Source: an uncultured Verrucomicrobiota bacterium
GTDB lineage: Bacteria; Verrucomicrobiota; Verrucomicrobiia; Verrucomicrobiales; Akkermansiaceae
Direction: 5' to 3'
NCBI GenBank assembly: GCA_937867415.1
Contig: CALMKO010000090.1
Location: 1 to 37,909 of the forward strand
Length of the DNA stretch: 37,909 nt
The notes beneath the pieces were generated by a model, which saw only the letters and a list, made by a program, of their open reading frames with translations, was not told the DNA's origin and ran no database searches. The translations under genes and the position numbers were made by a program. Numbering within the stretch: the first letter of the stretch is position 1; every line of letters starts with the position of its first letter. This document shows positions 1 through 8,715 of the stretch, in pieces.

Positions 1-1137
1 CCCCTCGCCGGGCTCACCGTTCTCGACTTTTCCCAGTTCCTCGCCGGTCCGGCTGCGGCGATGCGCCTCGCGGATCTTGGTGCGCGCGTGATCAAGATCG
101 AACGTCCGGGAACGGGCGACATCTGCCGACAGTTATACATTACTAATCTCGGCGTAGAAGGGGACAGCACGCTTTTTCACTCGATCAATCGAAACAAACA
201 AGGCTACGCCGCGAACCTCAAGGATCCTGTGGATCTGGAAAAAGTCCGCCAGCTCATCGCCAAGGCGGATGTGATGATCGAAAATTTCCGCCCGGGTATC
301 ATGGACAAGCTGGGTTTGGGGTATGAGGCTGTGAAGGCCATCAACCCGCGGATGGTTTATGCAAGTGTCACCGGTTATGGGGCGGAAGGTCCCTGGGTGG
401 GCAAGCCAGGCCAGGATTTACTCGCGCAGTCGATGTCCGGTTTGACCTGGCTGAGCGGCAACGATGGCGACGGCCCAGTGCCCATGGGCTTGGCCGTGGC
501 CGATCTCACCGCCAGCGCACACCTCGTGCAAGGCATCCTCGCGTGCCTTGTCCGGCGCGGCATCACCCAAGAAGGCGGGCGGGTGGAGGTGAGTTTGTTA
601 GAGTCTATTCTTGACCTTCAGTTCGAAGTCATCACCACTCATCTCAACGACGGTTTCAAGCATCCGCAGCGCAGTGCGGTAAGGAACGCCCACGCCTACC
701 TCGGTGCGCCTTACGGCATCTATGCCACGGCGGACGGGCACCTCGCCCTTGCCATGGGCTCGATCCCCGTGCTCGGGGAGTTGTTGGAATGTCCTTCCTT
801 GCTCGCCTATCAGGAGCGCCAGTCGTGGTTCGATCACCGGGACGATATTAAAGAAATTCTGCGTCAACACATGGGCACGCGCTCCACTGCGGATTGGCTT
901 GCGGTGCTTGAACCGGCGGATATCTGGTGTGCCGATGTCCTGAGTTGGGAGCGCCTCCGGCAAACGGAGGGCTATCAGGTTCTCGACATGGAGCAGGAGG
1001 TTTTCTGTCCTGGCGGCACATCGCTGAAAACCTTGCGCTGCCCGATCCACATCGACGGCGCGATCTCGAAATCCACCACCGGAGCCCCCGCTATCGGCCA
1101 ACACACCGCTGCCATCAACGCCGAGTTCAACATCTAA
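1..1137 (+). CDS. Family III CoA-transferase (CaiB/BaiF type), 5' end outside the window
   Basis: Family III CoA-transferases move CoA between acyl-CoA and free carboxylic acids through an aspartyl-CoA anhydride. The reading frame is open from the first base: the residues before the first ATG (position 61) read [20 protein letters not shown], the classic start of this family, so the true start lies upstream and only a few residues are missing. Visible hallmarks are [22 protein letters not shown], the GYGxxGP segment, and [12 protein letters not shown], whose Asp (about residue 139 of the visible part) aligns with the catalytic Asp of formyl-CoA transferase. The gene is first in a tight operon with a RhaT-like permease (18-bp gap), a MaoC-like protein and a lactonase-type amidohydrolase. 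That points to a CoA-activation step in degrading a sugar-derived acid. The family is certain; the substrate cannot be told from sequence. Confidence 0.9.
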   Translation, partial: PLAGLTVLDFSQFLAGPAAAMRLADLGARVIKIERPGTGDICRQLYITNLGVEGDSTLFHSINRNKQGYAANLKDPVDLEKVRQLIAKADVMIENFRPGIMDKLGLGYEAVKAINPRMVYASVTGYGAEGPWVGKPGQDLLAQSMSGLTWLSGNDGDGPVPMGLAVADLTASAHLVQGILACLVRRGITQEGGRVEVSLLESILDLQFEVITTHLNDGFKHPQRSAVRNAHAYLGAPYGIYATADGHLALAMGSIPVLGELLECPSLLAYQERQSWFDHRDDIKEILRQHMGTRSTADWLAVLEPADIWCADVLSWERLRQTEGYQVLDMEQEVFCPGGTSLKTLRCPIHIDGAISKSTTGAPAIGQHTAAINAEFNI

Positions 1138-1155
1138 CAGATAAATCTGAAATCC

Positions 1156-2208
1156 ATGTCTTTTCCCATCCTCGGAATCCTTTTGCATGCGGTAGGTGCC
1201 TTCACGGCGGCGATCTGCTTCACGCCCCAGCACAAGGTGCGCAACTGGACCTATGAGTCGTTCTGGTTTTGGATGGCCTTGTCCTCGTGGTTTTTACTAC
1301 CTGTCATCGGATGCTTGCTTTTTATTCCAAATCTATCAGATGTGCTGGCCAATTCGCCACGGGATGCGATGTGGAAATCCTTCGGCTTCGGGGCTGCCTA
1401 TGGTTTCGGTGGGATGGCTTTCGGGTTTGCGATCCTCCATGTGGGATATTCGCTCACCTATGCGTTGGCGGTCGGGTTGTCCGCGGTGCTGGGATTTTTC
1501 CTGACGCCACTGGTGCAGGGGAAGCTTGGTGAGATCACGTCCAGCGCGGGAGGCAATGCGGTGTTGGCTGGTGTGGCGGTCGGCTTCTGCGGGATTCTGC
1601 TTTGCGGCTTCGCAGGGAGGAAAAAGGAGCTGGAGGTTCGTCATTCGGGTGCTGGCAGTGATCATGCATTCCGCCCCGCTATCGGTATTCCTTTGTGTGT
1701 GGTGGCCGGTGTTTTATCTGCTCTTTACAGCCTCGCCCTGGGCTCTGCGGATCCGATTGCTGAGCAGGCGCTTAAGCGTGGCGCGAATCCTGAGTTGGTG
1801 ATGAATGTTCGCTTTCTCTTCGCAAGCACGGGTGCGTTTTTCAGCATTTTACCGATCACTCTTTGGAAGCTTGGCAAGCAAAGCACGCTGCGTGAACTCG
1901 CGGGTAGCGGCATCGGTGGCAGTCCAGCCCCTCGCGCCAATATTCTTTGGGGCTGCCTCGCCGGGCTGTTGTGGTATCTCCAGTTTATCTTCTATGGCAT
2001 CGGCCACAACCGTATGGAGACCCTTGGTGTCGCCAGTTGGCCGCTGCACATGATCATGCTGATTTTGTTCAGTACGCTGGTAGCCATCGCCCGCCGCGAG
2101 TGGGCGGACTGCACGCCCACCACCAAGCGCCTTATCACTGTTGCCATTTCCGTGCTCGTTCTTGCCGTGGTCGTCATCGGCTACGGCAATCATCTCAATC
2201 AACCCTGA
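1156..2208 (+). CDS. RhaT-like sugar/proton symporter (DMT-superfamily permease)
   Basis: A 350-residue, about ten-helix integral membrane protein. It resembles E. coli L-rhamnose/proton symporter RhaT along its length: the start ([25 protein letters not shown]) matches the RhaT N-terminus in pattern, and the late motif [18 protein letters not shown] with downstream SWPLHM mirrors RhaT GLMWYLQFFFYAWGHARI and SWMLHM (from memory). It should import a sugar, probably a 6-deoxy sugar or related compound, across the inner membrane by proton symport. It sits second in the operon, 18 bp after the CoA-transferase stop and 5 bp before the MaoC-like gene. This suggests it feeds the same pathway. Rhamnose itself is not shown: no rhamnose isomerase or kinase is in view. 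Confidence 0.82.
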   Translation: MSFPILGILLHAVGAFTAAICFTPQHKVRNWTYESFWFWMALSSWFLLPVIGCLLFIPNLSDVLANSPRDAMWKSFGFGAAYGFGGMAFGFAILHVGYSLTYALAVGLSAVLGFFLTPLVQGKLGEITSSAGGNAVLAGVAVGFCGILLCGFAGRKKELEVRHSGAGSDHAFRPAIGIPLCVVAGVLSALYSLALGSADPIAEQALKRGANPELVMNVRFLFASTGAFFSILPITLWKLGKQSTLRELAGSGIGGSPAPRANILWGCLAGLLWYLQFIFYGIGHNRMETLGVASWPLHMIMLILFSTLVAIARREWADCTPTTKRLITVAISVLVLAVVVIGYGNHLNQP

Positions 2209-2213
2209 CTCTT

Positions 2214-2729
2214 ATGGACCGCAAACCACACAATACGCCGAAAGAACAACACTCATCCGTCCCGATCTGGAATGCCGAGGACTGGTATTACGAGGACATC
2301 GTCATCGGCCACCAAATCCGCTCGATCCGCCGTACCATCAGCGAGGGCGAGAGCATGCAGTTCAATGCGCTGGTGCTCGACATGCATCCGTATGTCGCGG
2401 ATGAGATTTTCGCGAAGGAAAAAGGTATTTTCGGCAAGCGTTTGGTCGCCGGCGCCTTCGTCTTTTCCGCCGGTCTCGGACTGGTCGCGACGAATTGCGT
2501 GAACGCGTTCAGTTATGGCTACGACAAGCTGCGCTTCATCAAGCCGGTCTTCATCAACGACACGATCTATACCATCAAGACCGATCTCGAAAAATCCCCG
2601 AAGTATCCCGATATGGGGCTCTACCGCGCGTCGTATGAAATTTTCAAGAACGACGGTGAACTGGTGCTTTACTGCGAGCACATCCAGACCGTCAAATACC
2701 GCCAGCCGGAAAACTTCAGCACCAAGTAA
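2214..2729 (+). CDS. MaoC-like (hot-dog fold) acyl-CoA hydratase-family protein
   Basis: A 171-residue hot-dog-fold protein. The ATG at 2214 lies 5 bp after the permease stop; the open frame runs further upstream but only inside the permease gene. MaoC proteins normally hydrate or dehydrate enoyl-CoA thioesters with an Asp-x4-His dyad in a D-x-x-P-x-H-x-D signature. Here the corresponding stretch reads DMHPYVAD (residues 56-63), so the expected His is Val61, while the rest of the region ([17 protein letters not shown]) is typical of MaoC. The following [16 protein letters not shown] also fits the family. Either His58 has taken over, or the protein binds or dehydrates an unusual CoA ester. Its neighbour is a CoA-transferase, so a CoA-thioester substrate is likely. 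The family call is good; the reaction is unknown. Confidence 0.8.
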   Translation: MDRKPHNTPKEQHSSVPIWNAEDWYYEDIVIGHQIRSIRRTISEGESMQFNALVLDMHPYVADEIFAKEKGIFGKRLVAGAFVFSAGLGLVATNCVNAFSYGYDKLRFIKPVFINDTIYTIKTDLEKSPKYPDMGLYRASYEIFKNDGELVLYCEHIQTVKYRQPENFSTK

Positions 2730-2732
2730 TCC

Positions 2733-3602
2733 ATGGACCGCATCGATACCCACCTTCACCTCATCGACCCGCAGCGTTTCAGTTACGACTGGACGGCGGG
2801 CTTTCCCGCGCTGGCTGGCAGGAACTTCCGGCTCGCGGAGTATCGCGAGGCGGCTGCTGGCTGTGGGGTTTCGCAGGCGGTCTTCATGGAAGTGGATGTC
2901 CCGGAAAATGAATCCATCGGAGAAGCCGCCTTCTTCTGCGGGCTGGCGGAAGATCCCTCGAACGGACTCTCTGGCGTGATCGCCGCTTGCCGGCCGGAGC
3001 GTGAGGATTTTGCAGCCCAGCTTGAAGCGCTGGCCCATCCGAAGTTGTTAGGTTTCCGTCGCGTGCTGCACACCCAGCCGGACGAGCTTTCCACGAGTGC
3101 TTTGTTTCGGGAAAATGTCGCGCGTTTGGGAGAGGCCAATCTCACCTTCGACCTCTGCCTGCTGCCTCGCCAGCTTGCCAACGGAGCCGCGCTCATCGAC
3201 GCTTGTCCGGGCACCCGTTTCATTCTCGATCACTGCGGTGTGCCCGACATCGCATCCGGTGACCTCGCATTTTGGCGCGATCAGCTCCGCGAGATTTCCC
3301 TCCGCCCGCACCTCGCTTGCAAGATCTCCGGCATCATCGCCTATGCTGCGGGCGACATCACGGCAGAAACCCTGCGGCCGGTCGTCGAGCACGTGATCGA
3401 CTGCTTCGGCTGGGAGCGCGTGGTCTGGGGAAGCGACTGGCCGGTTTGCAACCTCACCCGTGACTTCGCAACTTGGTCACGGCTGCTCGACGAAATCCTG
3501 GCAGGATGCTCCGGCGCGGAGCTTGCCCGCTTCTATCATCTCAACGCCCGGCGGATCTATCAGATTGAAGATGCAGGTGAAGCAGTCTGCGGACCTCCGT
3601 GA
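2733..3602 (+). CDS. Amidohydrolase-2 family, sugar-lactonase-like (COG3618 type)
   Basis: A 289-residue TIM-barrel metal hydrolase of the group that includes L-fucono-1,5-lactonase and L-rhamnono-lactonase. Metal and catalytic motifs are visible: HLH at residues 7-9 (strand 1), LDHCG with His167, and the family signature WGSDWP with Asp235. It starts 3 bp after the MaoC-like stop, and its own ATG follows directly. In sugar pathways such enzymes open the aldonolactone made by a sugar dehydrogenase. With a RhaT-like importer in the same operon this role is reasonable here. The last 62 bp overlap the 3' end of the convergent hydrolase gene. The family's usual C-terminal NARRIY motif lies just inside the overlap (about residues 272-277), so the tail of about ten residues after it looks like a late extension. 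Substrate is inferred only. Confidence 0.85.
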   Translation: MDRIDTHLHLIDPQRFSYDWTAGFPALAGRNFRLAEYREAAAGCGVSQAVFMEVDVPENESIGEAAFFCGLAEDPSNGLSGVIAACRPEREDFAAQLEALAHPKLLGFRRVLHTQPDELSTSALFRENVARLGEANLTFDLCLLPRQLANGAALIDACPGTRFILDHCGVPDIASGDLAFWRDQLREISLRPHLACKISGIIAYAAGDITAETLRPVVEHVIDCFGWERVVWGSDWPVCNLTRDFATWSRLLDEILAGCSGAELARFYHLNARRIYQIEDAGEAVCGPP

Positions 3603-5142
3603 GAGTCTCGGGCAGCTCGCAGGATCCGTGCGGGCCGGGAACGATCTTCTCGGATTGCGCGGACTTCAAATGGGAGCTCCAATATTCCACCACTCCATCC
3701 GAGCTTTCCGGGGTGTCGCCCTTGCCGCGGTCACCAATGATCGAGTGGTGAGGGACCTGGATCGGGCGGGTATCAAGCATCTTCAGGGTCGGGTTGCGTG
3801 GGGATAATCCGTCGATGCTGGTAGGCATGCGTTCGGAGTTGCCGGTGATCACGCTGATGGACTCCCCTACCGTGCCTGCGGCGGAGGAAACGATGTCAAC
3901 AGGCAGCGAGATGATGCGGATCGCCAACTCGCCAAGAGTGCCGATGGCCATTTCGCTGCCGCGGTGCGGAGTGCAGATAAAAATGGCTCGGTCCACATGT
4001 GGATTTGCGTTGAAGATTGTGCAGCGTTCGACGAGATCCCCCTTTTTCACATGGGTGAAGAAGCTCTTTGCGGGGTCTTTGCCGATGCTGTCCCAGGCCT
4101 TGCGATCCACGTTGGTGATCTGCGCGCGGGAGAGGATGCCGCCCATGCTGTGGCCGACGAGCACCATGTCCTTGGAGTCCGGATAGAGTTGCTGCACCTT
4201 GGCCAGTTCCTCGCGGAGCCTGAGTGCGGAGTAGAGCGGTGGGTTTCCGGTGGGGTAGGAGAAGAGCCAGCACTGATAGCGTTTGCGAAGCACGGGGTCT
4301 TTTTCGAGCTCATTGATCACGTTGCGCCACATCCGGGGAGTCGAGATCAGGCCATGCACGAAGATGAGCGGGATGCGATCCGGATCGTAGGGCTGGATCA
4401 TGTAGAGCCCGGTGGTTTTCATGTATTGAGAGACACGGATGGCTCCCATGAGGCCCTCAATGGTCTCGTTTTTCTGAGGGTAAAAAGCAAGCGGTGCGGA
4501 AAAATCAGCGTTGAGCGTCCGCTCGCTGCCGGCGATGCGTGCTTGGGTTTTTTCCGTGGGATCGATCAAGGTGAGGGTCGCTTCCTGGCCCTTGAAATCA
4601 AGCGTCGCGGTGACGGGAGCCGTGACCCCGACCCATGGTGAGAACGGTTCCAGCGGGGATGCCTTGCGGACACCCACCAAGGCTGCTCCAACACCGTCCT
4701 GGTGGTTTCTGGACTTAATGGTCTTCAGAGCCACATCAGCGGCGGGCGTGAACGAGGTGAACCGGGCGGGATCCCACACCCCATCGCGGGTTCCCTTGGA
4801 GAAGCGTAACCGATAGTTGCTGCTCCCGGAACTTAAGCTCAGCGGGCGGTTCCAAAGTTGGCCCTGATTTGCCGAGCGTAACAGCACGGTAAGGTCGCTT
4901 GTCGCCTGATTGTAAATCTCCCTTGCTGCGGCACCCGAGGTCGGCGAGTCGAGGAGCGCACTCGCCTCCTTGGCTGATTCCAAACAAAGAGCAAGCCGCT
5001 GCTCGGCGCCCAGCGCCTGCGAGCGTGCTTGTTTCAAATGGCTTACCGCAGAGCCATGGGCACCTTTTTCCTTGGGTAGCGACGAGGGTGCGCAAGCACT
5101 GCAAGCGAGGATGGCAAGAAACGGAAAATGGACAAATTTCAT
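3541..5142 (-). CDS. Alpha/beta-hydrolase lipoprotein (lipase/PGAP1-like esterase)
   Basis: A 533-residue exported hydrolase. The N-terminus is a lipoprotein-type signal (FPFLAILACSAC) with Cys14 or Cys17 as the lipid-attachment candidate. The first 250 residues have no motif I recognise. The hydrolase core follows: oxyanion segment FVHGLISTPRMW around residue 262, nucleophile elbow GHSMGG with Ser332, a likely acid in SSDGVV, and a likely catalytic His in GPHGSC near the C-terminus. The core resembles triacylglycerol-lipase/PGAP1-like esterases; the substrate (lipid, acyl ester or surface glycan ester) is not evident. The gene runs alone toward the lactonase gene and overlaps it tail to tail by 62 bp. 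The 141 bp upstream, before aquaporin, show no clear signal. Confidence 0.8.
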   Translation of the reverse strand: MKFVHFPFLAILACSACAPSSLPKEKGAHGSAVSHLKQARSQALGAEQRLALCLESAKEASALLDSPTSGAAAREIYNQATSDLTVLLRSANQGQLWNRPLSLSSGSSNYRLRFSKGTRDGVWDPARFTSFTPAADVALKTIKSRNHQDGVGAALVGVRKASPLEPFSPWVGVTAPVTATLDFKGQEATLTLIDPTEKTQARIAGSERTLNADFSAPLAFYPQKNETIEGLMGAIRVSQYMKTTGLYMIQPYDPDRIPLIFVHGLISTPRMWRNVINELEKDPVLRKRYQCWLFSYPTGNPPLYSALRLREELAKVQQLYPDSKDMVLVGHSMGGILSRAQITNVDRKAWDSIGKDPAKSFFTHVKKGDLVERCTIFNANPHVDRAIFICTPHRGSEMAIGTLGELAIRIISLPVDIVSSAAGTVGESISVITGNSERMPTSIDGLSPRNPTLKMLDTRPIQVPHHSIIGDRGKGDTPESSDGVVEYWSSHLKSAQSEKIVPGPHGSCELPETLTEVRRLLHLHLQSDRSAGR

Positions 5143-5283
5143 GTAAAGATAAGAGGCGCGCGCATGGCAAATGCACAGTTCGGGAGATGGATCTCAGGAA
5201 GAGCAGCTTGGGCGTGGCAATCAATCGACCGGACCCACGACGGATGCTGGGGTGGCATCGGGTCCGGCTCTCCCCCATTGAAC

Positions 5284-6009
5284 TTAGTTTTTCTCTGATT
5301 TCGAGAACAGGGGATAGACGATGCCTGCGAGGGCGGCGCCGACGATGGGTGCCAGCCAGAACAGCCATAGCTGCGAGATGTAGGCACCGCCTGCGAACAG
5401 CGCGGGTGCGGTGCTGCGTGCTGGGTTCACGGAAAGATTCGTAACCGGGATGCCGATGAGGTGGATCAAGGTGAGCCCGAGCCCGATGGCGACCGGGGCA
5501 AATCCCTGAGGCGCGCGCTTGTCTGTGGCCCCAAGAATGATGAGCAGGAAAAAGAAGGTGAGCACGACTTCCGCGACGAGCGCCGCGACCAAGGTGTATT
5601 TACCGGGGGAAAGCTCGCCGAAGCCATTTGAGGCGAAGCCATCGGCCGCATTGAAGCCGGCCTTGCCACTGGCGATCAGATAGAGGACGCCCGCGCCTGC
5701 GATCCCGCCGAGAACCTGGGCGATGATGTAGGGGATGGCCTCCTTTACCGGATGCCGCCCGCCGACGACGAGCCCGACAGTCACGGCCGGGTTGAGGTGA
5801 CAGCCGGAGATGTGGCCGATGGCGTAGGCCATGGTCATCACCGTGAGTCCGAAAGCCAGCGAAACACCGACAAAGCCGATGCCAAGGTTTACGGGGGAAT
5901 CACCGGTCGTCATGAACATGGCTGCTAGAACGGCGCTACCGCAACCGCCGAAGACAAGCCAGAAGGTGCCGAAGAACTCGGCTATCAATTTATTTTTCAT
6001 CGTGTGCAT
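5284..6009 (-). CDS. aqpZ: Aquaporin Z
   Basis: A 241-residue, six-helix water channel of the inner membrane. Start [20 protein letters not shown] matches E. coli AqpZ closely. Both pore motifs are intact: HLNPAVT with NPA at 73-75 and SVNPARS with NPA at 195-197, and HISGCHLNP matches the AqpZ type rather than the longer glycerol facilitators. Length is normal for AqpZ. Two starts are possible: the ATG at 6009 or the one at 6000 (MKNK). Neither has a strong ribosome-binding site, and the family alignment slightly favours 6000. It lies between two same-strand genes with gaps above 90 bp, so it is probably transcribed alone. Function is confident. Confidence 0.95.
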   Translation of the reverse strand: MHTMKNKLIAEFFGTFWLVFGGCGSAVLAAMFMTTGDSPVNLGIGFVGVSLAFGLTVMTMAYAIGHISGCHLNPAVTVGLVVGGRHPVKEAIPYIIAQVLGGIAGAGVLYLIASGKAGFNAADGFASNGFGELSPGKYTLVAALVAEVVLTFFFLLIILGATDKRAPQGFAPVAIGLGLTLIHLIGIPVTNLSVNPARSTAPALFAGGAYISQLWLFWLAPIVGAALAGIVYPLFSKSEKN

Positions 6010-6109
6010 GGTATGAGTGACTCAGGTGAGCCAAGGGCATGATGGTCTGGTTTTACGGATTGAGGCGAGCAAATATCCGCGGAAGTCCGGCGGTTTCTGT
6101 GGGGAAAAG

Positions 6110-6763
6110 TCATTTCAGCTCGCGTGATTTCGCGAACCGGGTCTCAAGATCCTTGCGGACCAAGGGCGAGAGGGCGTCGATTTCCAGGGCGGATTCGATC
6201 GATTTTCGATCTCCTTCTCCCAAGCGATACATTCCCAAGAGGGCCCGCACGGTGATTTTCCGAGGGTCGCGTTCCATGATTTTGATGGCCGTTCCCGCCG
6301 AGATGGAGCCTTCCGTGAGCACCCGGAAATAGAATCCGCTCCGGCCGCTGTGGAGAAACGCCTTCAGGATGTCCGGCTTGTGCAGCTTGTTCCCAAGCTT
6401 GAAGCAGGGGATCCGCGGGCAGGTGACCTGGAGAACCAACCCCCCGAAGGCAAGCACGTCACCGATGCAAAGATCCGTCTCGAGCAGCCCTTGGACGGTC
6501 AGATTTTCCCCGAAAGTTCCGGGTGGAAATGGCGGCGCCGCCAGTTCTGCCTCCCAGTAGCCGTAGTGCTCGACGGGGTAGGCATAGACCGCTTGATAGG
6601 GGCCGCCGTGCACGCTTAGGTCCGCTTGGCCGTCTCCTTCCAAACCGAGTTGATACACGTGGACCGGACCCGCGACGGGTTCTTTATCGATACCGGTCGG
6701 CACGTCTTTCCCTTGGATCAACACGTTGCGTGGCTCGGCGCGATTGACATGAAGAACTTGCAT
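6110..6763 (-). CDS. MOSC-domain protein (YiiM type)
   Basis: A 217-residue MOSC protein like E. coli YiiM, a family tied to molybdenum-cofactor sulfur chemistry and reduction of N-hydroxylated compounds. Motifs are LGLEGDGQAD (39-48), VHGG (51-54), AYPVEHYGYW (61-70), FGENL (84-88) and CPRIPCFKLG with the conserved Cys120. The C-terminal third fits the YiiM tail. I chose the ATG at 6763 because the YiiM homology begins there; the open frame continues upstream, and an alternative ATG at 6808 would add 15 unconserved residues. No clear ribosome-binding site precedes either. The gene is divergent from the Gfo/Idh/MocA gene across 181 bp. No Moco enzyme is in the window, so its partner is unknown. 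Confidence 0.87.
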   Translation of the reverse strand: MQVLHVNRAEPRNVLIQGKDVPTGIDKEPVAGPVHVYQLGLEGDGQADLSVHGGPYQAVYAYPVEHYGYWEAELAAPPFPPGTFGENLTVQGLLETDLCIGDVLAFGGLVLQVTCPRIPCFKLGNKLHKPDILKAFLHSGRSGFYFRVLTEGSISAGTAIKIMERDPRKITVRALLGMYRLGEGDRKSIESALEIDALSPLVRKDLETRFAKSRELK

Positions 6764-6944
6764 AAACGTGGTGGAGGTTTGGAACACCGCATCCCGCGTC
6801 CAGCACATCACAGACCAACCCTTTGCTGTAAAAAAACCAAACGTGCTCCGGTAACCTGGGACATTCCAAGGATGATCTGGAGGTGTCTGAAAGAATGATG
6901 CCCCCGGTGGACGTAAAGTCTGAATCCTTCCAACCCAGCTACCC

Positions 6945-8276
6945 ATGAACCGACGTTCGTTTCTCAACTCATCGACACTTGCCAGCGCCGGAATGCTGAT
7001 TCTCCCGAGTGGCATCATGGCCGGCACCTCATCGCCGAACAACAAGCTCAACATCGCCCTCATCGGCGTGTGGGGTAGGGGACAAGCCCACTATGATTCC
7101 ATCGCCCACGAAAATGTCGTGGCGCTCTGTGATGTGAATGAAAACTTCCTCCCGGATGCCCTCAAGCGCTTCCCTGGAGCCAAAACTTACACGGATTGGC
7201 GCAAGTGTCTTGAGCAGAAAGACCTCGATGCCGTCGTCATCTGCACGGCCGACCACCACCATGCGTTCATCGCGAACTGGGCGCTCAACCGCGGGCTGCA
7301 TGTTTATTGTGAGAAGCCCCTCGCCATCTCGGTCGAGGAGGCCCGGGTGGTCAGGGCGAACTGGTTGACGAAAAAGGACAAACTCGCCACGCAAGTCGGA
7401 ATGCAGCGCCATGCGGACCCGAATTTCAACCGGATCCGCGAGTTGATCCGGGACGGGGCGATCGGTGATCTCCAGTCGGCCACGGCCTGGGGAAACCGGC
7501 AGCTCCGCCGCAAGGCGTATTTTCCGGCGGAGGGAGCGCCACCTGCCGGGTTTGATTGGGATCTTTGGCTGGGGCCTTCGCCCGTGCGGCCCTATAACCC
7601 CGCTTATTTCAAAGGCTCGTCAGGCATGAATTGTCTGGAATGGAACATGTTCTGGGATTGGGGCACCGGTCAGATCGGAGACATGGGGAGTCATACCATG
7701 GACTTGCTTTGGAATGCCGTGGACGCGGGCCTGCCAATCACCGCCGAGGCCAAGGGCGAGGCGTTCAACCCCGACGTCACCCCGGTCGAGTGTGAGTCTC
7801 ACTTCGAGTTTGCTGCCAACGATTGGCGGGGTCCCATCCGGGTGAGTTGGTATCAGGGCGGGATCCTGCCCCGGTCGCCGAACCGTGCCATCGACTTGAA
7901 AGCGATCGACCACGGTGCCTGGTTCAAGGGGAGCAAGGGCTTTCTCGTCGCGGATTTCACCACCCGCATGGTCCTGCCATTCGGTGGGGACGCGGATCTT
8001 TCCTACTACAAGCCTCGTAGCAAGGAGACCCAGCTGCCGCCGGTCGGTCATTTTCAGAAGCAATGGATCGATGCCTGCAAGAACCCGGCCCTGAAAACCG
8101 CCTGCGATTTCGAATACAGCGGAAACATGATCGAGCAGCTTCTTCTCGGACTGGTCGCCTACCGCGTCGGGAAAAAACTCGAGTATGACGGGGCTGCCGG
8201 GAAAGTCACCAACGCTCCGGAGGCCAACGAATTTCTCAGCCGCAAGTACCGCGACGGCTGGGTGCTCAACGGCTGA
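6945..8276 (+). CDS. Secreted Gfo/Idh/MocA-family oxidoreductase (Tat signal)
   Basis: A 443-residue NAD(P)-dependent sugar-type oxidoreductase of the long, exported class common in Verrucomicrobiota and Planctomycetota. The N-terminus MNRRSFLNSSTLASAGMLIL is a twin-arginine signal (RRSFL), so the enzyme is probably exported folded with its cofactor bound. The Rossmann nucleotide motif is GVWGRG at 41-46 (the usual third residue Gly is Trp here). The family EKP motif is CEKPLA at 122-127. Downstream DWDLWLGPSPVRPYNP and the GTGQIGDMGSHTMD stretch match the C-terminal substrate domain of this class. The gene stands alone; the 181-bp upstream region is shared with the MOSC gene. Substrate unknown: these enzymes act on sugars, inositols or glycosides, and paralogues are usually many. 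Confidence 0.9.
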   Translation: MNRRSFLNSSTLASAGMLILPSGIMAGTSSPNNKLNIALIGVWGRGQAHYDSIAHENVVALCDVNENFLPDALKRFPGAKTYTDWRKCLEQKDLDAVVICTADHHHAFIANWALNRGLHVYCEKPLAISVEEARVVRANWLTKKDKLATQVGMQRHADPNFNRIRELIRDGAIGDLQSATAWGNRQLRRKAYFPAEGAPPAGFDWDLWLGPSPVRPYNPAYFKGSSGMNCLEWNMFWDWGTGQIGDMGSHTMDLLWNAVDAGLPITAEAKGEAFNPDVTPVECESHFEFAANDWRGPIRVSWYQGGILPRSPNRAIDLKAIDHGAWFKGSKGFLVADFTTRMVLPFGGDADLSYYKPRSKETQLPPVGHFQKQWIDACKNPALKTACDFEYSGNMIEQLLLGLVAYRVGKKLEYDGAAGKVTNAPEANEFLSRKYRDGWVLNG

Positions 8277-8295
8277 GATTCCCGGATGGCATGGA

Positions 8296-8682
8296 TCAAT
8301 TGACAAGTCCGCCAAACGCCTTGCGCCCGCTCCAGAGCAGGTAGGCGCTCAAGGCGCAGATCAGCAGGATCGGCGGATCAAGCAGGCCCGCGCCTTTGGT
8401 AAGGAAGACATGAAAGGCGAGGATGTTGACGATGACCGGCCCCAGGATGAGCAGTCCGATGTTCCGCAACTTCGGAATCGCAACAACCACTCCGCCCAGA
8501 ATTTCCAGCACTTTGACAAAGGCGAGGTAGCCGGTCGGGAACAAGGCACCGAAGAACAAGGCGGCAGGTGAACCCTCCGGCGGACCCGGCGGCATGGGGA
8601 TGAATTTGAGGAAAAAGTTCAGACCGAAGATGATGAATAACAGGCCAAGCAGGCCTCCGGCGATGTTAGGCGCGTGTTTCAT
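8296..8682 (-). CDS. DoxX-family membrane protein
   Basis: A 128-residue protein with four predicted helices: NIAGGLLGLLFIIFGLNFFL, a second around the GYLAFVKVLEILGGVVVAIP segment, a third at LRNIGLLILGPVIVNILAFHVFL and a last LLICALSAYLLW. This arrangement, with FPTGYLAFVKVLEILGG, is typical of DoxX-like proteins, membrane subunits linked to quinone redox or oxidative stress in some bacteria. It follows the pirin gene by 33 bp on the same strand, so the two are probably one operon controlled by the divergent LysR. Pirin, DoxX and LysR are a known bacterial neighbourhood. Exact biochemical role is not established. The 3' end faces the Gfo/Idh/MocA gene with a 19-bp gap and no terminator. Confidence 0.82.
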   Translation of the reverse strand: MKHAPNIAGGLLGLLFIIFGLNFFLKFIPMPPGPPEGSPAALFFGALFPTGYLAFVKVLEILGGVVVAIPKLRNIGLLILGPVIVNILAFHVFLTKGAGLLDPPILLICALSAYLLWSGRKAFGGLVN

Positions 8683-8715
8683 TGGGATGGTATGTGTTCG
8701 TTGTTTGATGGGGGA

